A DNA stretch of 64,000 bases from the NCBI RefSeq assembly GCF_030929615.1, contig NZ_JAVFVU010000005.1:186001-250000 (forward strand), in the 5' to 3' direction. The translations under genes and the position numbers were made by a program. The notes beneath the pieces were generated by a model. It was not told the DNA's origin, did no database searches, and saw nothing but the letters and a program-made list of their open reading frames with translations. This DNA comes from Dyadobacter sp. LHD-138 (GTDB taxonomy: Bacteria > Bacteroidota > Bacteroidia > Cytophagales > Spirosomataceae). Of this stretch, positions 1-9,401 are shown one piece after another; the stretch's first letter is position 1, and each line of letters opens with the position of its first letter.

Positions 1-288
1 CCATTGCTCAAACTTCTCCCAGTCGCCTGCATTTCCCGTACAAAATTTCTCGTCAATGCCGTTTGCACGCATCGCACGCCATTTGTAGTGATCTCCGTAA
101 AGCCAGATCTGCGTCAGGTTTTCAAACTGCCTGTCCTCCGCAATCTGATCTGGCGGAAGATGGCAATGGTAGTCAATAATCGGCATTTCCTTCGCATAGT
201 CATGGTACAATATGCGGGCGGTTTCTGAGCGTAAGAGAAAGTCTTCGTCAATAAACGTTTTCTGGGCGGTGGTATTTGTAGCTATCAT
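1..288 (-). CDS. uxaC: Glucuronate isomerase UxaC, N-terminal part (cut by window start)
   Basis: Reading the minus strand from an ATG at 288 gives 96 codons that run off the window edge. The stretch IDYHCHLPP near residue 37 carries the His-x-His metal-binding signature at the start of the uronate isomerase TIM barrel, and the surrounding sequence ([32 protein letters not shown]) is typical of UxaC. The enzyme isomerises D-glucuronate to D-fructuronate and D-galacturonate to D-tagaturonate in the cytoplasm. It lies 96 bases downstream of uxuA on the same strand with no strong terminator between, so the two are probably co-transcribed. The C-terminal part (UxaC is usually about 470 residues) is outside the window. 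Confidence 0.93.
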   Translation of the reverse strand, partial: MIATNTTAQKTFIDEDFLLRSETARILYHDYAKEMPIIDYHCHLPPDQIAEDRQFENLTQIWLYGDHYKWRAMRANGIDEKFCTGNAGDWEKFEQW

Positions 289-384
289 TGCTGAATAAAG
301 TAATATCGTTTTAGTCCACGGGACTATCTTATCCTTTTCAAAATATCTGACGATAATTAAAGGCAGTTACCCGACGAGAATTTG

Positions 385-1575
385 TTATTTCAATCCTCTT
401 TCAATGCCCATTTCCAAACCACGAAGTTCCGCCAGGCCACGCAGCCTGCCAATGGCTGTATAACCCGGATTCATTCGTTTTGTAGCGGTAAGATCGTCCA
501 GCATTCGATGTCCGTGATCCGGTCGAAATGGCATTCTCAAATCCGTTCTGCCTTCTGAAATTCTTCTTTTTTGTTCGATGATCAACCCGTGCATCACTTC
601 GTACATATCCACATCCCCACTCAGGTGATCAGCCTCGTAAAAACTTCCGTCCGGTTCCCGATGCGTTGCCCGCAAATGAATAAAATTGATCTTGTTCCCC
701 AAGCGGTTGACCATGCCGGAAAGATCATTATCCGCACGTACGCCGTAAGAACCCGTACAAAAGCATAACCCGTTGGATTTACTGTCGTAAGCATCCAGCA
801 ACAAATTGGCATCATTTTCGGTACTTACAACGCGCGGTAAACCCAGGATCGGATATGGAGGATCATCCGGGTGAACCGCCAGATTGATTCCTGCTGCTTC
901 CGCAACCGGTGCAATAGCCTGAATGAACTGGTACAAGTGTGTACGCAATTCCAGATCGCCGACATTCTTATAGGTACTTAATACTTTACGGAATTCTTCG
1001 ATGGTAAAACTCTCCTCAGAGCCCGGTAAGCCGGCGATAATATTTCTGGTAAGTTTATTTACCGCATCGCCATCCGCTTTTTCAAGCCAGTTTAATGCTT
1101 TACTTTTTTGCTCCTCGGTGTATTGATTTTCTGCGCCCTCCCTTCTTAATATGTAAAGATCAAAAGCAGCAAATTGCGTAGCATCGAAACGAAGGCCGGT
1201 CGAACCATCGTGCATTGGTGCGTCGAGATCCGTTCTGGTCCAGTCAAGGATCGGCATGAAATTGTAACAAACCGTATCAATGCCGCATTTCCCAAGATTG
1301 ATAAGTGACTGCTGATAATTTTGAATGTATTTTTCAAAATCCCCCGTCCGTGTTTTGATGGCCTCGTGTACCGGGACACTTTCTACAACAGACCAGGTTA
1401 ATCCGGCGGCTTCAATAATTTCTTTACGAGCTAAAATCTCGTCAACTTCCCAGACTACGCCATTAGGAATGTGATGCAATGCGGTTACAATACCGGTGGC
1501 TCCTGCCTGCCGGATATCCTGCAACGAAACAGGATCATTTGGGCCAAACCAGCGCCAAGTTTGTTCTAAAGACAT
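385..1575 (-). CDS. uxuA: Mannonate dehydratase UxuA
   Basis: A 396-residue protein, the usual UxuA length (E. coli about 394). The N-terminal [19 protein letters not shown], the [14 protein letters not shown] block near residue 105 and the C-terminal RPDHGH motif are characteristic of mannonate dehydratase. It dehydrates D-mannonate to 2-keto-3-deoxy-D-gluconate, a step of hexuronate degradation, using a divalent metal held by His/Cys residues in a TIM barrel. The start ATG at 1575 directly precedes the conserved N-terminus. uxaC follows on the same strand, so the pair covers the isomerase and dehydratase steps; the intervening oxidoreductase (uxuB) is not in the window. A LacI-type regulator lies 1.2 kb upstream, with an ECF sigma factor gene between. 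Confidence 0.96.
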   Translation of the reverse strand: MSLEQTWRWFGPNDPVSLQDIRQAGATGIVTALHHIPNGVVWEVDEILARKEIIEAAGLTWSVVESVPVHEAIKTRTGDFEKYIQNYQQSLINLGKCGIDTVCYNFMPILDWTRTDLDAPMHDGSTGLRFDATQFAAFDLYILRREGAENQYTEEQKSKALNWLEKADGDAVNKLTRNIIAGLPGSEESFTIEEFRKVLSTYKNVGDLELRTHLYQFIQAIAPVAEAAGINLAVHPDDPPYPILGLPRVVSTENDANLLLDAYDSKSNGLCFCTGSYGVRADNDLSGMVNRLGNKINFIHLRATHREPDGSFYEADHLSGDVDMYEVMHGLIIEQKRRISEGRTDLRMPFRPDHGHRMLDDLTATKRMNPGYTAIGRLRGLAELRGLEMGIERGLK

Positions 1576-1592
1576 ATGTTTGTTAGCTATTG

Positions 1593-1830
1593 GCTTTTAG
1601 CGATAAGCTTTTAGCCTCTGGTAATTTGGGATTTTATTGGTTTTATACCAAAATCATTTTTAGCTTTTAGTCGTTAGGATTTGACTTTTAGCTTCCGGAA
1701 GTAGATATTTGATACTTATTTATAAATTTATTTCAAATAATATGTTTCCCTATTCTTGTTTGAAGTACCAAGATATCACTTCAAACAATCCGTGGTCTAA
1801 AGCTAATGGCCAAAAGCTTATCGCTAATGC
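1593..1830. repeat. Imperfect inverted repeat bracketing the uxuA / sigma-factor gap
   Basis: The core TTAGCGATAAGCTTTT followed by AGCC occurs near 1598-1615 on the plus strand, and its near-identical reverse complement (one G for A) occurs near 1809-1827. The interior repeats shorter TTTTAGC pieces at about 1660-1693. Similar TTAGC/TTTTGGC strings are, from memory, common intergenic repeats in Cytophagales. Reading as a decayed repeat element is inference. No coding potential is seen between 1576 and 1833. Confidence 0.55.
1756..1788. repeat. Perfect 11-bp inverted repeat between uxuA and the sigma factor
   Basis: TTGTTTGAAGT (1756-1766) is exactly repeated in inverse at 1778-1788 around an 11-base spacer. 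It follows the sigma-factor stop (1834) and precedes uxuA (start 1575) on the minus strand. No T-tract follows in either direction, so it could be a weak terminator hairpin or a dyad operator for uxuA. Sequence alone does not decide. Confidence 0.5.
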
Positions 1831-1833
1831 CTA

Positions 1834-2445
1834 TTAGGCAACCAGCCTGTGTTCCGGCACGCGCTCACGCAATACTTTCAATGCCCGGCTCATTTGTGTT
1901 TCAACCGTTTTAACAGAAATCTGCAAACGCTCGGCGATGTCACGATAACGCAAACCTTCTTCACGGCTTAACCTGAAAATCACCTGACATTGTCTTGGCA
2001 AATCCTGGATACACCCTTCAACGCGTTCGTAAAATTCATTAAAAGCCATTTCCTCAACCGGTGTATAATGATCCGCGTGTGTAAGATTCCACTGTACGGA
2101 ATCAAGCGATTCGCGCTCATACTGGCGGTGAATGCGTAATTTCAAATAATCAAGTGCCTGGTTGCGTACCGCTCTATAGATATAAGCCTGGAAAGAAGTA
2201 TGTACTTCTATTTGTTCCCGGTTCTTCCATAGTTTCACAAACACATCAGACACCACTTCCTCCGCAATTTCCCGGGTCACAACCACCCGCATCGCATAAT
2301 TACACAGCGACCGGTAATGATGTGTAAACAACTCACGAAAAGCATAATAATCTCCATTAGCGACTACTTTACCAAAAAGATTCTCCAAAACGCTCTTCTG
2401 AGAACATGCAGTCGGTAATGCATTAGTAAATGATTTCGTTTCCAT
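1834..2445 (-). CDS. ECF-type RNA polymerase sigma-70 factor
   Basis: A sigma-70 family protein of 203 residues from the ATG at 2445; the frame stays open to 2520 but the METKSF start fits family length better. Region 2 is visible as EIAEEVVSDVFVKLWKNRE and YIYRAVRNQALDYLK. Region 4 is the helix-turn-helix LRYRDIAERLQISVKTVETQ with a C-terminal MSRALKVLRE. This is the layout of the Bacteroidota-expanded ECF sigma factors, which usually pair with an anti-sigma FecR-like protein and a TonB receptor. No such partner is adjacent here, so its signal and regulon cannot be inferred. It sits between uxuA (same strand, 258 bases downstream) and a divergent lacI-type gene. Confidence 0.93.
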   Translation of the reverse strand: METKSFTNALPTACSQKSVLENLFGKVVANGDYYAFRELFTHHYRSLCNYAMRVVVTREIAEEVVSDVFVKLWKNREQIEVHTSFQAYIYRAVRNQALDYLKLRIHRQYERESLDSVQWNLTHADHYTPVEEMAFNEFYERVEGCIQDLPRQCQVIFRLSREEGLRYRDIAERLQISVKTVETQMSRALKVLRERVPEHRLVA

Positions 2446-2590
2446 TAAACGTTGGATAAGTTGATATAGAAAAATTCCTTGATTATGGCCCGCACCAGTC
2501 AGTGCAACTAATGCAATCATTCGTCTAGTTTAGTGATTGGTTCGTTGATATACAAAAATTAATCTTGAAAAAATCAATATATTTACGCAA

Positions 2591-2633
2591 CCGTTCCCGA
2601 AACCGTTCCCGATTTCGTATTTTTTCCCGGAAC
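2591..2633. promoter_or_regulatory. Direct-repeat candidate operator upstream of the LacI-type gene
   Basis: CCGTTCCCGA occurs twice in tandem (2591-2600 and 2603-2612, 12-bp period), and a related TTCCCGGAAC lies at 2624-2633. The cluster is in the 283-bp gap between divergent sigma-factor and lacI-type genes. GC-centred half-sites are usual for LacI-family binding, so autoregulation is plausible. The assignment is inference. Confidence 0.5.
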
Positions 2634-2728
2634 AGATTAATTTCAGGTTACATTTATGATGAATCTCTTATTTGTTCATTTATGCAACTTATTCTAAGGA
2701 TTGCACTATTTTAATATAAACCCTACTT

Positions 2729-3763
2729 ATGAGAAAAGCTTCGATTACGATTAAAGAAATTGCGCGCCAATTAGGTGTTTCCAAATCGACTGTTTCCCGG
2801 GCTCTGCGGGATAGTTCGGAGATTAGTGAGGAAACTAAAAAGAAAGTAATCGAACTGGCAGAATCATTAAACTATTCTCCCAACCCCATTGCACTAAGCT
2901 TACTTAAAAACCGTACACAAACGCTGGGCATTATTGTGCCGGATATTGCCAATCCGTTTTTTTCAACGGCCATTGGCGGCGTTGAAGATATTGCGTACAG
3001 CCGCGGATATCACACGATGATTTACCAAAGCCACGAATCTTATGAAAGGGAATTGGCCGATACAAGGCATATCGCCATGCGTCGTGTCGACGGGCTGATC
3101 GTGTCCATTTCCAGCCAGACTGAAAACCATGATCATTTTATAGCATTACAGGAACAGGGAATTCCCGTCGTTTTTTTTGACAGGGTAAGCGAGTCTACAC
3201 CGAGTCATAAAGTACGTGTAGATGATTACAAAGGCGCTTTTGAAGCCACAGAACATTTGATCAGCCGTGGTTGCAAGAATATTGCCCATATCGCCGGACC
3301 GGCAAATTTATCCATCAGCCGAAACAGATTAAAAGGATATCAGGATGCGCTGACGCAGCACGGGATAGCACTTCACGACGAATGGGTGGTCAGCAGTGAA
3401 TACAATCAGGCAGGTGGAACCGAAAGAGCCTATCAGTTGATGGCGCTCAGAAACCGGCCGGACGCAATTTTTGCAGCCAGCGACCGGATTGCGATTGGCG
3501 TCCACTGGGCCTTGCGGCAACTGGGTTATCGTATGCCTGACGATGTCGCGCTGGTGGGGTTTTCGGACCTTTCCATTTCCTCGCTGCTTGACCCGCCGTT
3601 AAGTTCCGTGGCGCAGCCTTCTTTTGAAATGGGTCAGTTGGCGGCAACCTTGCTATTGGACCTTATTGAAAGCAAAGGCACCCCGGCCGCTTTCGAGACC
3701 AGGGTGCTTACTTCAAATCTTATTATAAGGAAATCCTCGATGAAAGAGCTAGTTGGTAATTGA
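2729..3763 (+). CDS. LacI-family transcriptional regulator
   Basis: A 344-residue LacI-family repressor. Residues 6-26 form the DNA-binding helix-turn-helix (ITIKEIARQLGVSKSTVSRA), followed by the hinge helix region (LNYSPNPIALSLLKNRT) and a periplasmic-binding-protein-like effector domain starting TLGIIVPDIANPFF. Features such as FFDRV, ISRGCKNIAHIAGP and the C-terminal VGFSDL block are standard for the family. Its effector is likely a sugar or sugar acid. The nearby uxuA/uxaC genes make hexuronate catabolism a reasonable guess, but they are separated by the sigma-factor gene, so this is not proven. The gene overlaps the convergent DUF349 gene by 15 bases at its 3' end. Confidence 0.95.
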   Translation: MRKASITIKEIARQLGVSKSTVSRALRDSSEISEETKKKVIELAESLNYSPNPIALSLLKNRTQTLGIIVPDIANPFFSTAIGGVEDIAYSRGYHTMIYQSHESYERELADTRHIAMRRVDGLIVSISSQTENHDHFIALQEQGIPVVFFDRVSESTPSHKVRVDDYKGAFEATEHLISRGCKNIAHIAGPANLSISRNRLKGYQDALTQHGIALHDEWVVSSEYNQAGGTERAYQLMALRNRPDAIFAASDRIAIGVHWALRQLGYRMPDDVALVGFSDLSISSLLDPPLSSVAQPSFEMGQLAATLLLDLIESKGTPAAFETRVLTSNLIIRKSSMKELVGN

Positions 3764-5029
3764 TTTCAACTTTCTTTCAAACTCGGACAATATTCTTTCT
3801 TTCATTGCAACCTTGCGCTTCTGAATATTAATGCGTCCCTGCGCTTGTTTGTCTTGTTCAGGGTCACCTGTTGCAGTTCTGTCAAACTCGATAATTGCGA
3901 ATTCAAGATCGCTTTTCTCGCGTTTGGCAAGCCATTCCAGTTCTCTGAGCTTGGTACGAAGCTGCTCTTCCTGACTTTTTAATTCAAAAGCAGGATACTT
4001 GCGGCTAATTACGCGAGCCAGATAACTCAATTCAAAAATCTTGTCACAAACAGAACGGAAACGTTCAGCAAGCTCTTTGTCTGCCAGTTTGAACGGAATT
4101 TTAATCTCCTTCCATTTACTTAGCAACACTTTCGCCTCCTGCGATGCTTCAACGATATCCTGTTGTCTCAGCAATATTTCTGCACGAGCCAACAGTGCCT
4201 GTTGCTCGGCGATACGCGGGTCAACACGTACTTTAGGCTCAATACCTTTAGCAAGGTTATATTTGTCATAAAATAATTTAAGGAAATGGCGGTAAGCCTT
4301 GTTCACCTTAAAGAATCTTTTTGGCGGAACTTCCCCCACATTGTTCCAGGCCACACGCACTTCACGCGCTTTGTTGTAAGCATCGTCAAGATCCCGTGAA
4401 TAACTCAGCGTTTTGGTAATTTTGATCAAACGCTCGTATTCATCGATACGCTCCTGGTTAATTTTGTTTTGCTCATCGAAATAATCCCTGCGTCTCTGGA
4501 AGAAATTATCCAGAATTTCCTGAAAAGTAATTTCAACTTCATCCTGAAATTCTTTTTCAACCGGACCCGTACGGATCCACTTTGCTTTAATTTCCTGAAT
4601 CTGATCAGTCGCCACGGCATAGTCTTCAATAGCCGCTGCTTCTTTTACATCCTCGATCAGTGCGCGTTTTATCTCAAGATTTTTTAATTGATTGACCTCA
4701 ATTAAGCCTCTGAGATATTCTTCTTTTTCCTGAAGTCTTTCCAACAAAGGGACAAAATCCCCCAGTGCGTCAAAACTTATCAGTTTCCGTTGCAACTGTA
4801 TAAGTTTAGTCAAGTAAGAACCTTTGTTCAGCGCTTCATCAATTTCAGATTCCAGTTGCTCTACCTTGTTAAGTACGATAGAAAACCGATTTTTGAAATA
4901 GTCGATCGCTTCTTGCTCTGTCCTTTTCACTTCTCCAATTTGCCGGTCTGGGTACTCTAAATACCCTTTTAAAAATACTTTGCTGTCTTTAACATAGCCG
5001 TATTCGTCATTCAATGTGGCATTTTCCAT
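3749..5029 (-). CDS. DUF349 domain-containing protein
   Basis: A highly charged, largely helical protein of 426 residues from the ATG at 5029. The frame is open to 5086, but MENATLNDEYGYVKD matches the usual N-terminus of Bacteroidota homologues and follows an A-rich stretch. It is built from repeated DUF349 units of about 70 residues, each with patterns such as W..IGPVxxxxxxxxWxxF and RRRDYFDEQN. No signal peptide or membrane segment is seen, so it is cytoplasmic. The function is not established; DUF349 proteins form coiled-coil-like rods. It is divergent from ettA (72 bases between starts) and its 3' end overlaps the LacI-type gene. Confidence 0.9.
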   Translation of the reverse strand: MENATLNDEYGYVKDSKVFLKGYLEYPDRQIGEVKRTEQEAIDYFKNRFSIVLNKVEQLESEIDEALNKGSYLTKLIQLQRKLISFDALGDFVPLLERLQEKEEYLRGLIEVNQLKNLEIKRALIEDVKEAAAIEDYAVATDQIQEIKAKWIRTGPVEKEFQDEVEITFQEILDNFFQRRRDYFDEQNKINQERIDEYERLIKITKTLSYSRDLDDAYNKAREVRVAWNNVGEVPPKRFFKVNKAYRHFLKLFYDKYNLAKGIEPKVRVDPRIAEQQALLARAEILLRQQDIVEASQEAKVLLSKWKEIKIPFKLADKELAERFRSVCDKIFELSYLARVISRKYPAFELKSQEEQLRTKLRELEWLAKREKSDLEFAIIEFDRTATGDPEQDKQAQGRINIQKRKVAMKERILSEFERKLKSITN

Positions 5030-5100
5030 TCTTTCAATTTTTTTATCTGCTAAGTGTAGGGATATATAACGATATTTGCTAAGCACAAATTAACTAAAAA

Positions 5101-6768
5101 ATGAGTAACGAAACCATTATTTTCTCAATGTCGGGAGTTAACAAAATCATTCCCCCCAACCGACATATCATAAAAAATATTTATTTATCCTTTTTTTATG
5201 GAGCTAAAATTGGTGTACTAGGGTTAAATGGCTCTGGTAAATCTACACTTTTACGCGTCATTGCAGGTATAGATAAAGACATTCAGGGAGACGTTGTGTT
5301 TTCTCCTGGCTATTCTGTTGGCATGCTGGAACAGGAACCAAAGCTGGATCCGACCAAAACCGTTCGCGAAGTTGTTGAAGAAGGTGTGCAGGAAATTGTA
5401 GATCTTTTGAAAGAATACGACAAAATCAACGAAGCATTCGGAGAAGAAGATGCCGATTTTGACAAATTATTAGAAAGACAAGGTGAAGTTCAGGAAAGGC
5501 TGGACGCCACCGACGCCTGGAATCTGGACAATCGTCTGGAAATAGCCATGGACGCCTTGCGTTGCCCTGCATCCGAGACGTTAATTTCCACACTTTCAGG
5601 TGGAGAAAAGCGCCGCGTGGCTTTATGCCGCTTGTTGCTGCGTCAGCCCGATGTATTGTTATTGGATGAACCTACCAACCACCTTGATGCAGAATCGGTG
5701 CTTTGGCTGGAGGAACATTTGAGACAATATAAAGGAACGGTTATCGCGGTAACGCACGACAGGTACTTCCTGGATAACGTAGCGGGCTGGATCCTTGAAC
5801 TGGATCGTGGTGAAGGAATTCCATTTAAGGGAAATTATTCTTCATGGCTGGAACAAAAACAGGAGCGTCTGAAAAAAGAAGAAAAAACAGAATCGAAACG
5901 TCAGAAAACTTTGCAGCGCGAGCTTGAATGGGTTCGTATGGGCGCAAAAGGCCGTCAGGCCAAATCAAAAGCGCGTTTGGGAGCTTATGAAAGATTGCTT
6001 GGCGAAGAAGGGCGGGAAAAAGAAGATAAATTGGAGATCTTCATTCCGGCTGGACCAAGACTTGGCAATAAAGTAATCGAAGCACATGACGTTTCCATGG
6101 GCTTTGGCGACCGTCTGCTTTATGAAAATTTAAATTTCTCCTTACCGCCCAATGGTATTGTCGGCATTATCGGACCAAACGGTGCCGGTAAAACCACTTT
6201 ATTCAAATTAATTACGGGGCAGCTGAAACCCAATAGTGGTCACTTCGATGTCGGTGATACGGTGCAGCTGGCTTACGTGGATCAGGAACATGATAATCTG
6301 GATGCCAGTAAAACCGTTTATCAAAGCATCGCAGACGGAAACGACTGGATCATGATGGCTGGCAAACAATCCAATGCCCGTGCGTATGTGAGCCGTTTTA
6401 ACTTTGGTGGCGGTGATCAGGAGAAAAAAGTGGGAACACTTTCGGGTGGAGAACGGAACCGTGTCCATCTGGCCATGACTTTGAAAGAAGGCGGAAACCT
6501 TCTCTTGTTAGATGAGCCTACCAACGATTTGGACATTAACACGCTCCGTGCTTTGGAAGAAGGTTTGGAAAACTTTGCGGGTTGTGCCGTGATTATTTCT
6601 CACGACCGGTGGTTCCTGGACCGTGTGGCGACACATATCCTGGCCTTTGAAGGAGATTCTCAGGTTTACTGGTTTGAAGGAAACTTCTCTGAATACGAAG
6701 AAAACCGTAAAAAGAGACTGGGTACGGAAGCTACACCAACCCGGATTAAATATAAAAAGCTGGTTTAA
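5101..6768 (+). CDS. ettA: Energy-dependent translational throttle protein EttA (ABC-F ATPase)
   Basis: A 555-residue ABC-F protein, the same length as E. coli EttA. It has two tandem ATPase domains: Walker A GLNGSGKST at 41-49 with signature LSGGEKRR near 165 and Walker B LLLLDEPTNHLD near 186, then Walker A GPNGAGKTT at 358-366 with LSGGERNR near 447 and LLLLDEPTNDLD near 468. The linker between them (about 250-305) is the charged P-site tRNA-interaction motif typical of ABC-F factors, and there is no transmembrane domain. EttA binds the ribosomal E site and gates the first elongation step according to ATP/ADP ratio. A strong terminator follows 22 bases after the stop. Confidence 0.97.
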   Translation: MSNETIIFSMSGVNKIIPPNRHIIKNIYLSFFYGAKIGVLGLNGSGKSTLLRVIAGIDKDIQGDVVFSPGYSVGMLEQEPKLDPTKTVREVVEEGVQEIVDLLKEYDKINEAFGEEDADFDKLLERQGEVQERLDATDAWNLDNRLEIAMDALRCPASETLISTLSGGEKRRVALCRLLLRQPDVLLLDEPTNHLDAESVLWLEEHLRQYKGTVIAVTHDRYFLDNVAGWILELDRGEGIPFKGNYSSWLEQKQERLKKEEKTESKRQKTLQRELEWVRMGAKGRQAKSKARLGAYERLLGEEGREKEDKLEIFIPAGPRLGNKVIEAHDVSMGFGDRLLYENLNFSLPPNGIVGIIGPNGAGKTTLFKLITGQLKPNSGHFDVGDTVQLAYVDQEHDNLDASKTVYQSIADGNDWIMMAGKQSNARAYVSRFNFGGGDQEKKVGTLSGGERNRVHLAMTLKEGGNLLLLDEPTNDLDINTLRALEEGLENFAGCAVIISHDRWFLDRVATHILAFEGDSQVYWFEGNFSEYEENRKKRLGTEATPTRIKYKKLV

Positions 6769-6790
6769 AAATAAACTGACTTTGTTCTTG

Positions 6791-6822
6791 AAAGCGGCTC
6801 ATTTTTATGGGCCGCTTTTTGC
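6791..6822 (+). terminator. Rho-independent terminator of ettA
   Basis: AAAGCGGCTC and GGGCCGCTTT form a 10-bp stem (one T-G pair) around an 8-base loop, followed by further T residues. It lies just after the ettA stop. Confidence 0.85.
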
Positions 6823-6992
6823 GTTTTAGGCCCATTACAGCCTCAGACATTCAAAATATCTCCTCAAAAAACTAAAAAAAATCCTTCTCTAAAATTAAAT
6901 CGAATATCAACAGTTAAATAATCGTACTAATTCTACTATTATGTAGTATGTTTAGAATTGGAAATACACTTCTCACTTGCAATTTTCAATTT

Positions 6993-9269
6993 ATGAACAG
7001 AAAACGCTACGACTTTAAATCATCTGCCTTTTGTCAGCTGTTAAAGAAATTAGATACCAGTATTAAACTTATTCTAGTTTTATTGGTTTTCATCAATAAT
7101 GATCTGCGTGCTCAAACAGAGCTTATTATCAATACAACGGGTTATGGATTTAGTCGCGATGATGCCAACGGGATCAACCACCAGCAGTGGGACTATATCA
7201 AAAAGTTTGTTAACATATCTCATGAAGGGCAGGATGCCAGCGTAACCGCTGTGCGTCTGCATATTGAGTGGAATCAATACGAACCAGAGCCTGGTAAGTA
7301 CGAGCGTCAAAAAATTGTTGAAGCCGTAAAAGCGATCGTAGCGCTAAAACCGGGAATGAAATTTGCACTTCATTTTCCATATCAAAGGCCCGGCATCTGG
7401 AATGACGATTATTTCACAACCAACGATATCGCCCAAACCAGATATGGCAACTTTGTCAGAACAGAAATTGCCTACACTTGTCCCTCCATTTATTCAGACT
7501 ATGGAAAGACACGGTTCTATGCGTTTGTTGATGATGTTCTTTCGCAAATCACTGAATTTTATCCCAAATTACTTTATGTACAAATGGGTAACAGCCCGGC
7601 CGAGGAATTTGCCATGCCATTTAACTCGGGGAACTCCGAACCAGGGTTATTTGAGCAAAAGGCGTTACAGGACTGGAGAACTAAATTTCTTCCGGCACGC
7701 TTCCCAAACAAAACAAAGGCCAAATGGGGGTCACAGGAATATGAAATTAAAAACGCTCCCCAGCCCATGGACGGCAACTGGAATTCAGAGATGGGTCGTG
7801 ACCTGCACAGATTTGCCGGATGGGGCCTTCTAAAAATGTTTGAAGGATTTTACAAAGTGGTCAAAAGCCATAGCCCTTCCATTAAGGTATTGTATTTCAT
7901 TTCCGATTTTGGCTCGCAGCAAGGTAATTTACGCCACATGCATAACAGCACAATTCCACTGGCACTTCAGCTGGCTGATGGCATTTATAGCTCAGACGGT
8001 ACGACCCAATATGATCTATGGAGAAAAATTTCCATCGCAGATGTGATAAAAGGCACCGACATGAACAAGATCGCAGCTATTGAATTTGATCCTGAAGACT
8101 TGGGAGAACAGAGGCCCGGCAGCGGAATCGACGGAGGAATTCCTCAGGAATGGATGCCGCGTGCCTACAAACACGGGACAAATTATGTACATATTGCCAT
8201 GCATTTCACCGATGGCCAGATCATGCAGCTGATACCTGCACTGGCCAAATGCCGTGCCCAATTCGTCAACGGGTCTTATACTGCCCCAGCCAGGTCTGCA
8301 CCGGTTAAAGTGAATATATTCCCAAAGATATTTACCGACGAATATATATTTGAACCGTGGAGAACCATGGGGGCAATGAACTGGGCAACGACAGACATTA
8401 CGCCAAAATCAATCAAAATGTCGGACGACGGATACTGGGATAATCTTTGGGATTCTGCGAATTTTCTTCCCTGCACGTTCACAATCCAGGCTGCATCGCC
8501 TGGCGGAAAAATAGCGCCTGGCGCTAAAACAGCGTTGTCCGTTAAGTGTGTCGGGCCTGAATGTGATGGAGCCACTTTTTCATGGAGCGGCACGGGCATT
8601 ACAAGCGGCAGCGGAGAATCCATTGTAATAAATGCTCCCAAAGACGATGGTAATTATGTATATACAGTAAAAACTGCCCGAAGCGGATGCAGCCCTAAGG
8701 CAGCCACAACGGCCCTCCTTGTTGAAGGTTCCCTGCCTGTTACCCTGACCAAATTTACAGCCGACAAAGAGGGCAAAACAACCTTACTCAACTGGCATAC
8801 AATCACTGAAACAAACAGTGACCATTTTGAGGTGGAACGTAGCGGGGACGGAAAACAATGGAGCACAATCGGGCAGGTGAAAGCAAAAGGAGAAACGATT
8901 CAAACGCTTTCCAACTATACCTTTACGGATAGTGAACCAACATCCGGCGAAAATCTTTACCGTTTAAAAATGATCGATCGGGATGAAAGCTTTGGATACA
9001 GCTCAATCCGTAGTGTACGTTTCCCGGTTGAGTCTACGATTGCAACCTACCCTAATCCGGCAACAAATAAATTACTGATCAAAACTGACAACTGGGATAA
9101 TATAAATAAAGTGCAGGTGATCAACCTTGCCGGTACCATTGTTTACGAATCCGACAATAAGTCGGGGCCTGAAATAAATGTTAGCGAACTGGCCCCTGGT
9201 GCCTATTTAGTACGCCTCATTACCACAAATGGCTCGTTTGAAACGTTGAAATTTGTCAAAAAAGGATAA
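6993..9269 (+). CDS. Secreted glycoside-hydrolase-like protein with T9SS sorting domain
   Basis: A 758-residue exported protein from the ATG at 6993 (an upstream in-frame ATG at 6948 would give an unusually long N-region). A hydrophobic segment LILVLLVFI ending at LRAQ is a signal peptide. The following ~430 residues resemble a TIM-barrel beta-galactosidase/GH42-like domain: RLHIEWNQYEPEPGKY is the early strand motif, and GNSPAEEF and AAIEFDPEDL could hold the acid/base and nucleophile glutamates. That assignment is by pattern, not alignment. An Ig/PKD-like segment follows (about 500-580), then a linker and a T9SS type-A sorting domain beginning YPNPATNKL, ending GSFETLKFVKKG. It is probably cell-surface or released and may act on plant or algal polysaccharide. 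Confidence 0.8.
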   Translation: MNRKRYDFKSSAFCQLLKKLDTSIKLILVLLVFINNDLRAQTELIINTTGYGFSRDDANGINHQQWDYIKKFVNISHEGQDASVTAVRLHIEWNQYEPEPGKYERQKIVEAVKAIVALKPGMKFALHFPYQRPGIWNDDYFTTNDIAQTRYGNFVRTEIAYTCPSIYSDYGKTRFYAFVDDVLSQITEFYPKLLYVQMGNSPAEEFAMPFNSGNSEPGLFEQKALQDWRTKFLPARFPNKTKAKWGSQEYEIKNAPQPMDGNWNSEMGRDLHRFAGWGLLKMFEGFYKVVKSHSPSIKVLYFISDFGSQQGNLRHMHNSTIPLALQLADGIYSSDGTTQYDLWRKISIADVIKGTDMNKIAAIEFDPEDLGEQRPGSGIDGGIPQEWMPRAYKHGTNYVHIAMHFTDGQIMQLIPALAKCRAQFVNGSYTAPARSAPVKVNIFPKIFTDEYIFEPWRTMGAMNWATTDITPKSIKMSDDGYWDNLWDSANFLPCTFTIQAASPGGKIAPGAKTALSVKCVGPECDGATFSWSGTGITSGSGESIVINAPKDDGNYVYTVKTARSGCSPKAATTALLVEGSLPVTLTKFTADKEGKTTLLNWHTITETNSDHFEVERSGDGKQWSTIGQVKAKGETIQTLSNYTFTDSEPTSGENLYRLKMIDRDESFGYSSIRSVRFPVESTIATYPNPATNKLLIKTDNWDNINKVQVINLAGTIVYESDNKSGPEINVSELAPGAYLVRLITTNGSFETLKFVKKG

Positions 9270-9283
9270 CTGATAGCAACTGT

Positions 9284-9321
9284 AAATACTTGTCTTTATC
9301 TTAAAGGATTAAGTATTTTTG
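9284..9321 (+). promoter_or_regulatory. Bacteroidota promoter upstream of the Mpl-like gene, overlapping a hairpin
   Basis: TTG at 9290-9292 and TATTTTTG at 9314-9321 are separated by 21 bases, matching the Bacteroidota -33 TTG / -7 TAnnTTTG pattern. An 8-bp inverted repeat AAATACTT/AAGTATTT (9284-9291, 9311-9318) overlays the same bases, so it could be an operator or the tail of a terminator for the upstream gene. Confidence 0.6.
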
Positions 9322-9401
9322 TCGAAAGCGATTTAGCAGTCATTTGCCTAAAGGGCAATTCTTGCTAACTTCGCTTCGAATCAGTCATTCCGATTATAAT
9401 A

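Noticed and set aside
4..228. A 74-codon plus-strand frame at the window start
   Set aside because: It is the antisense of the uxaC N-terminus, which carries the conserved His-x-His motif.
7363..7833. A 156-codon plus-strand frame inside the glycosidase-like gene
   Set aside because: Overlaps the real gene in another frame and its translation shows no family signature.
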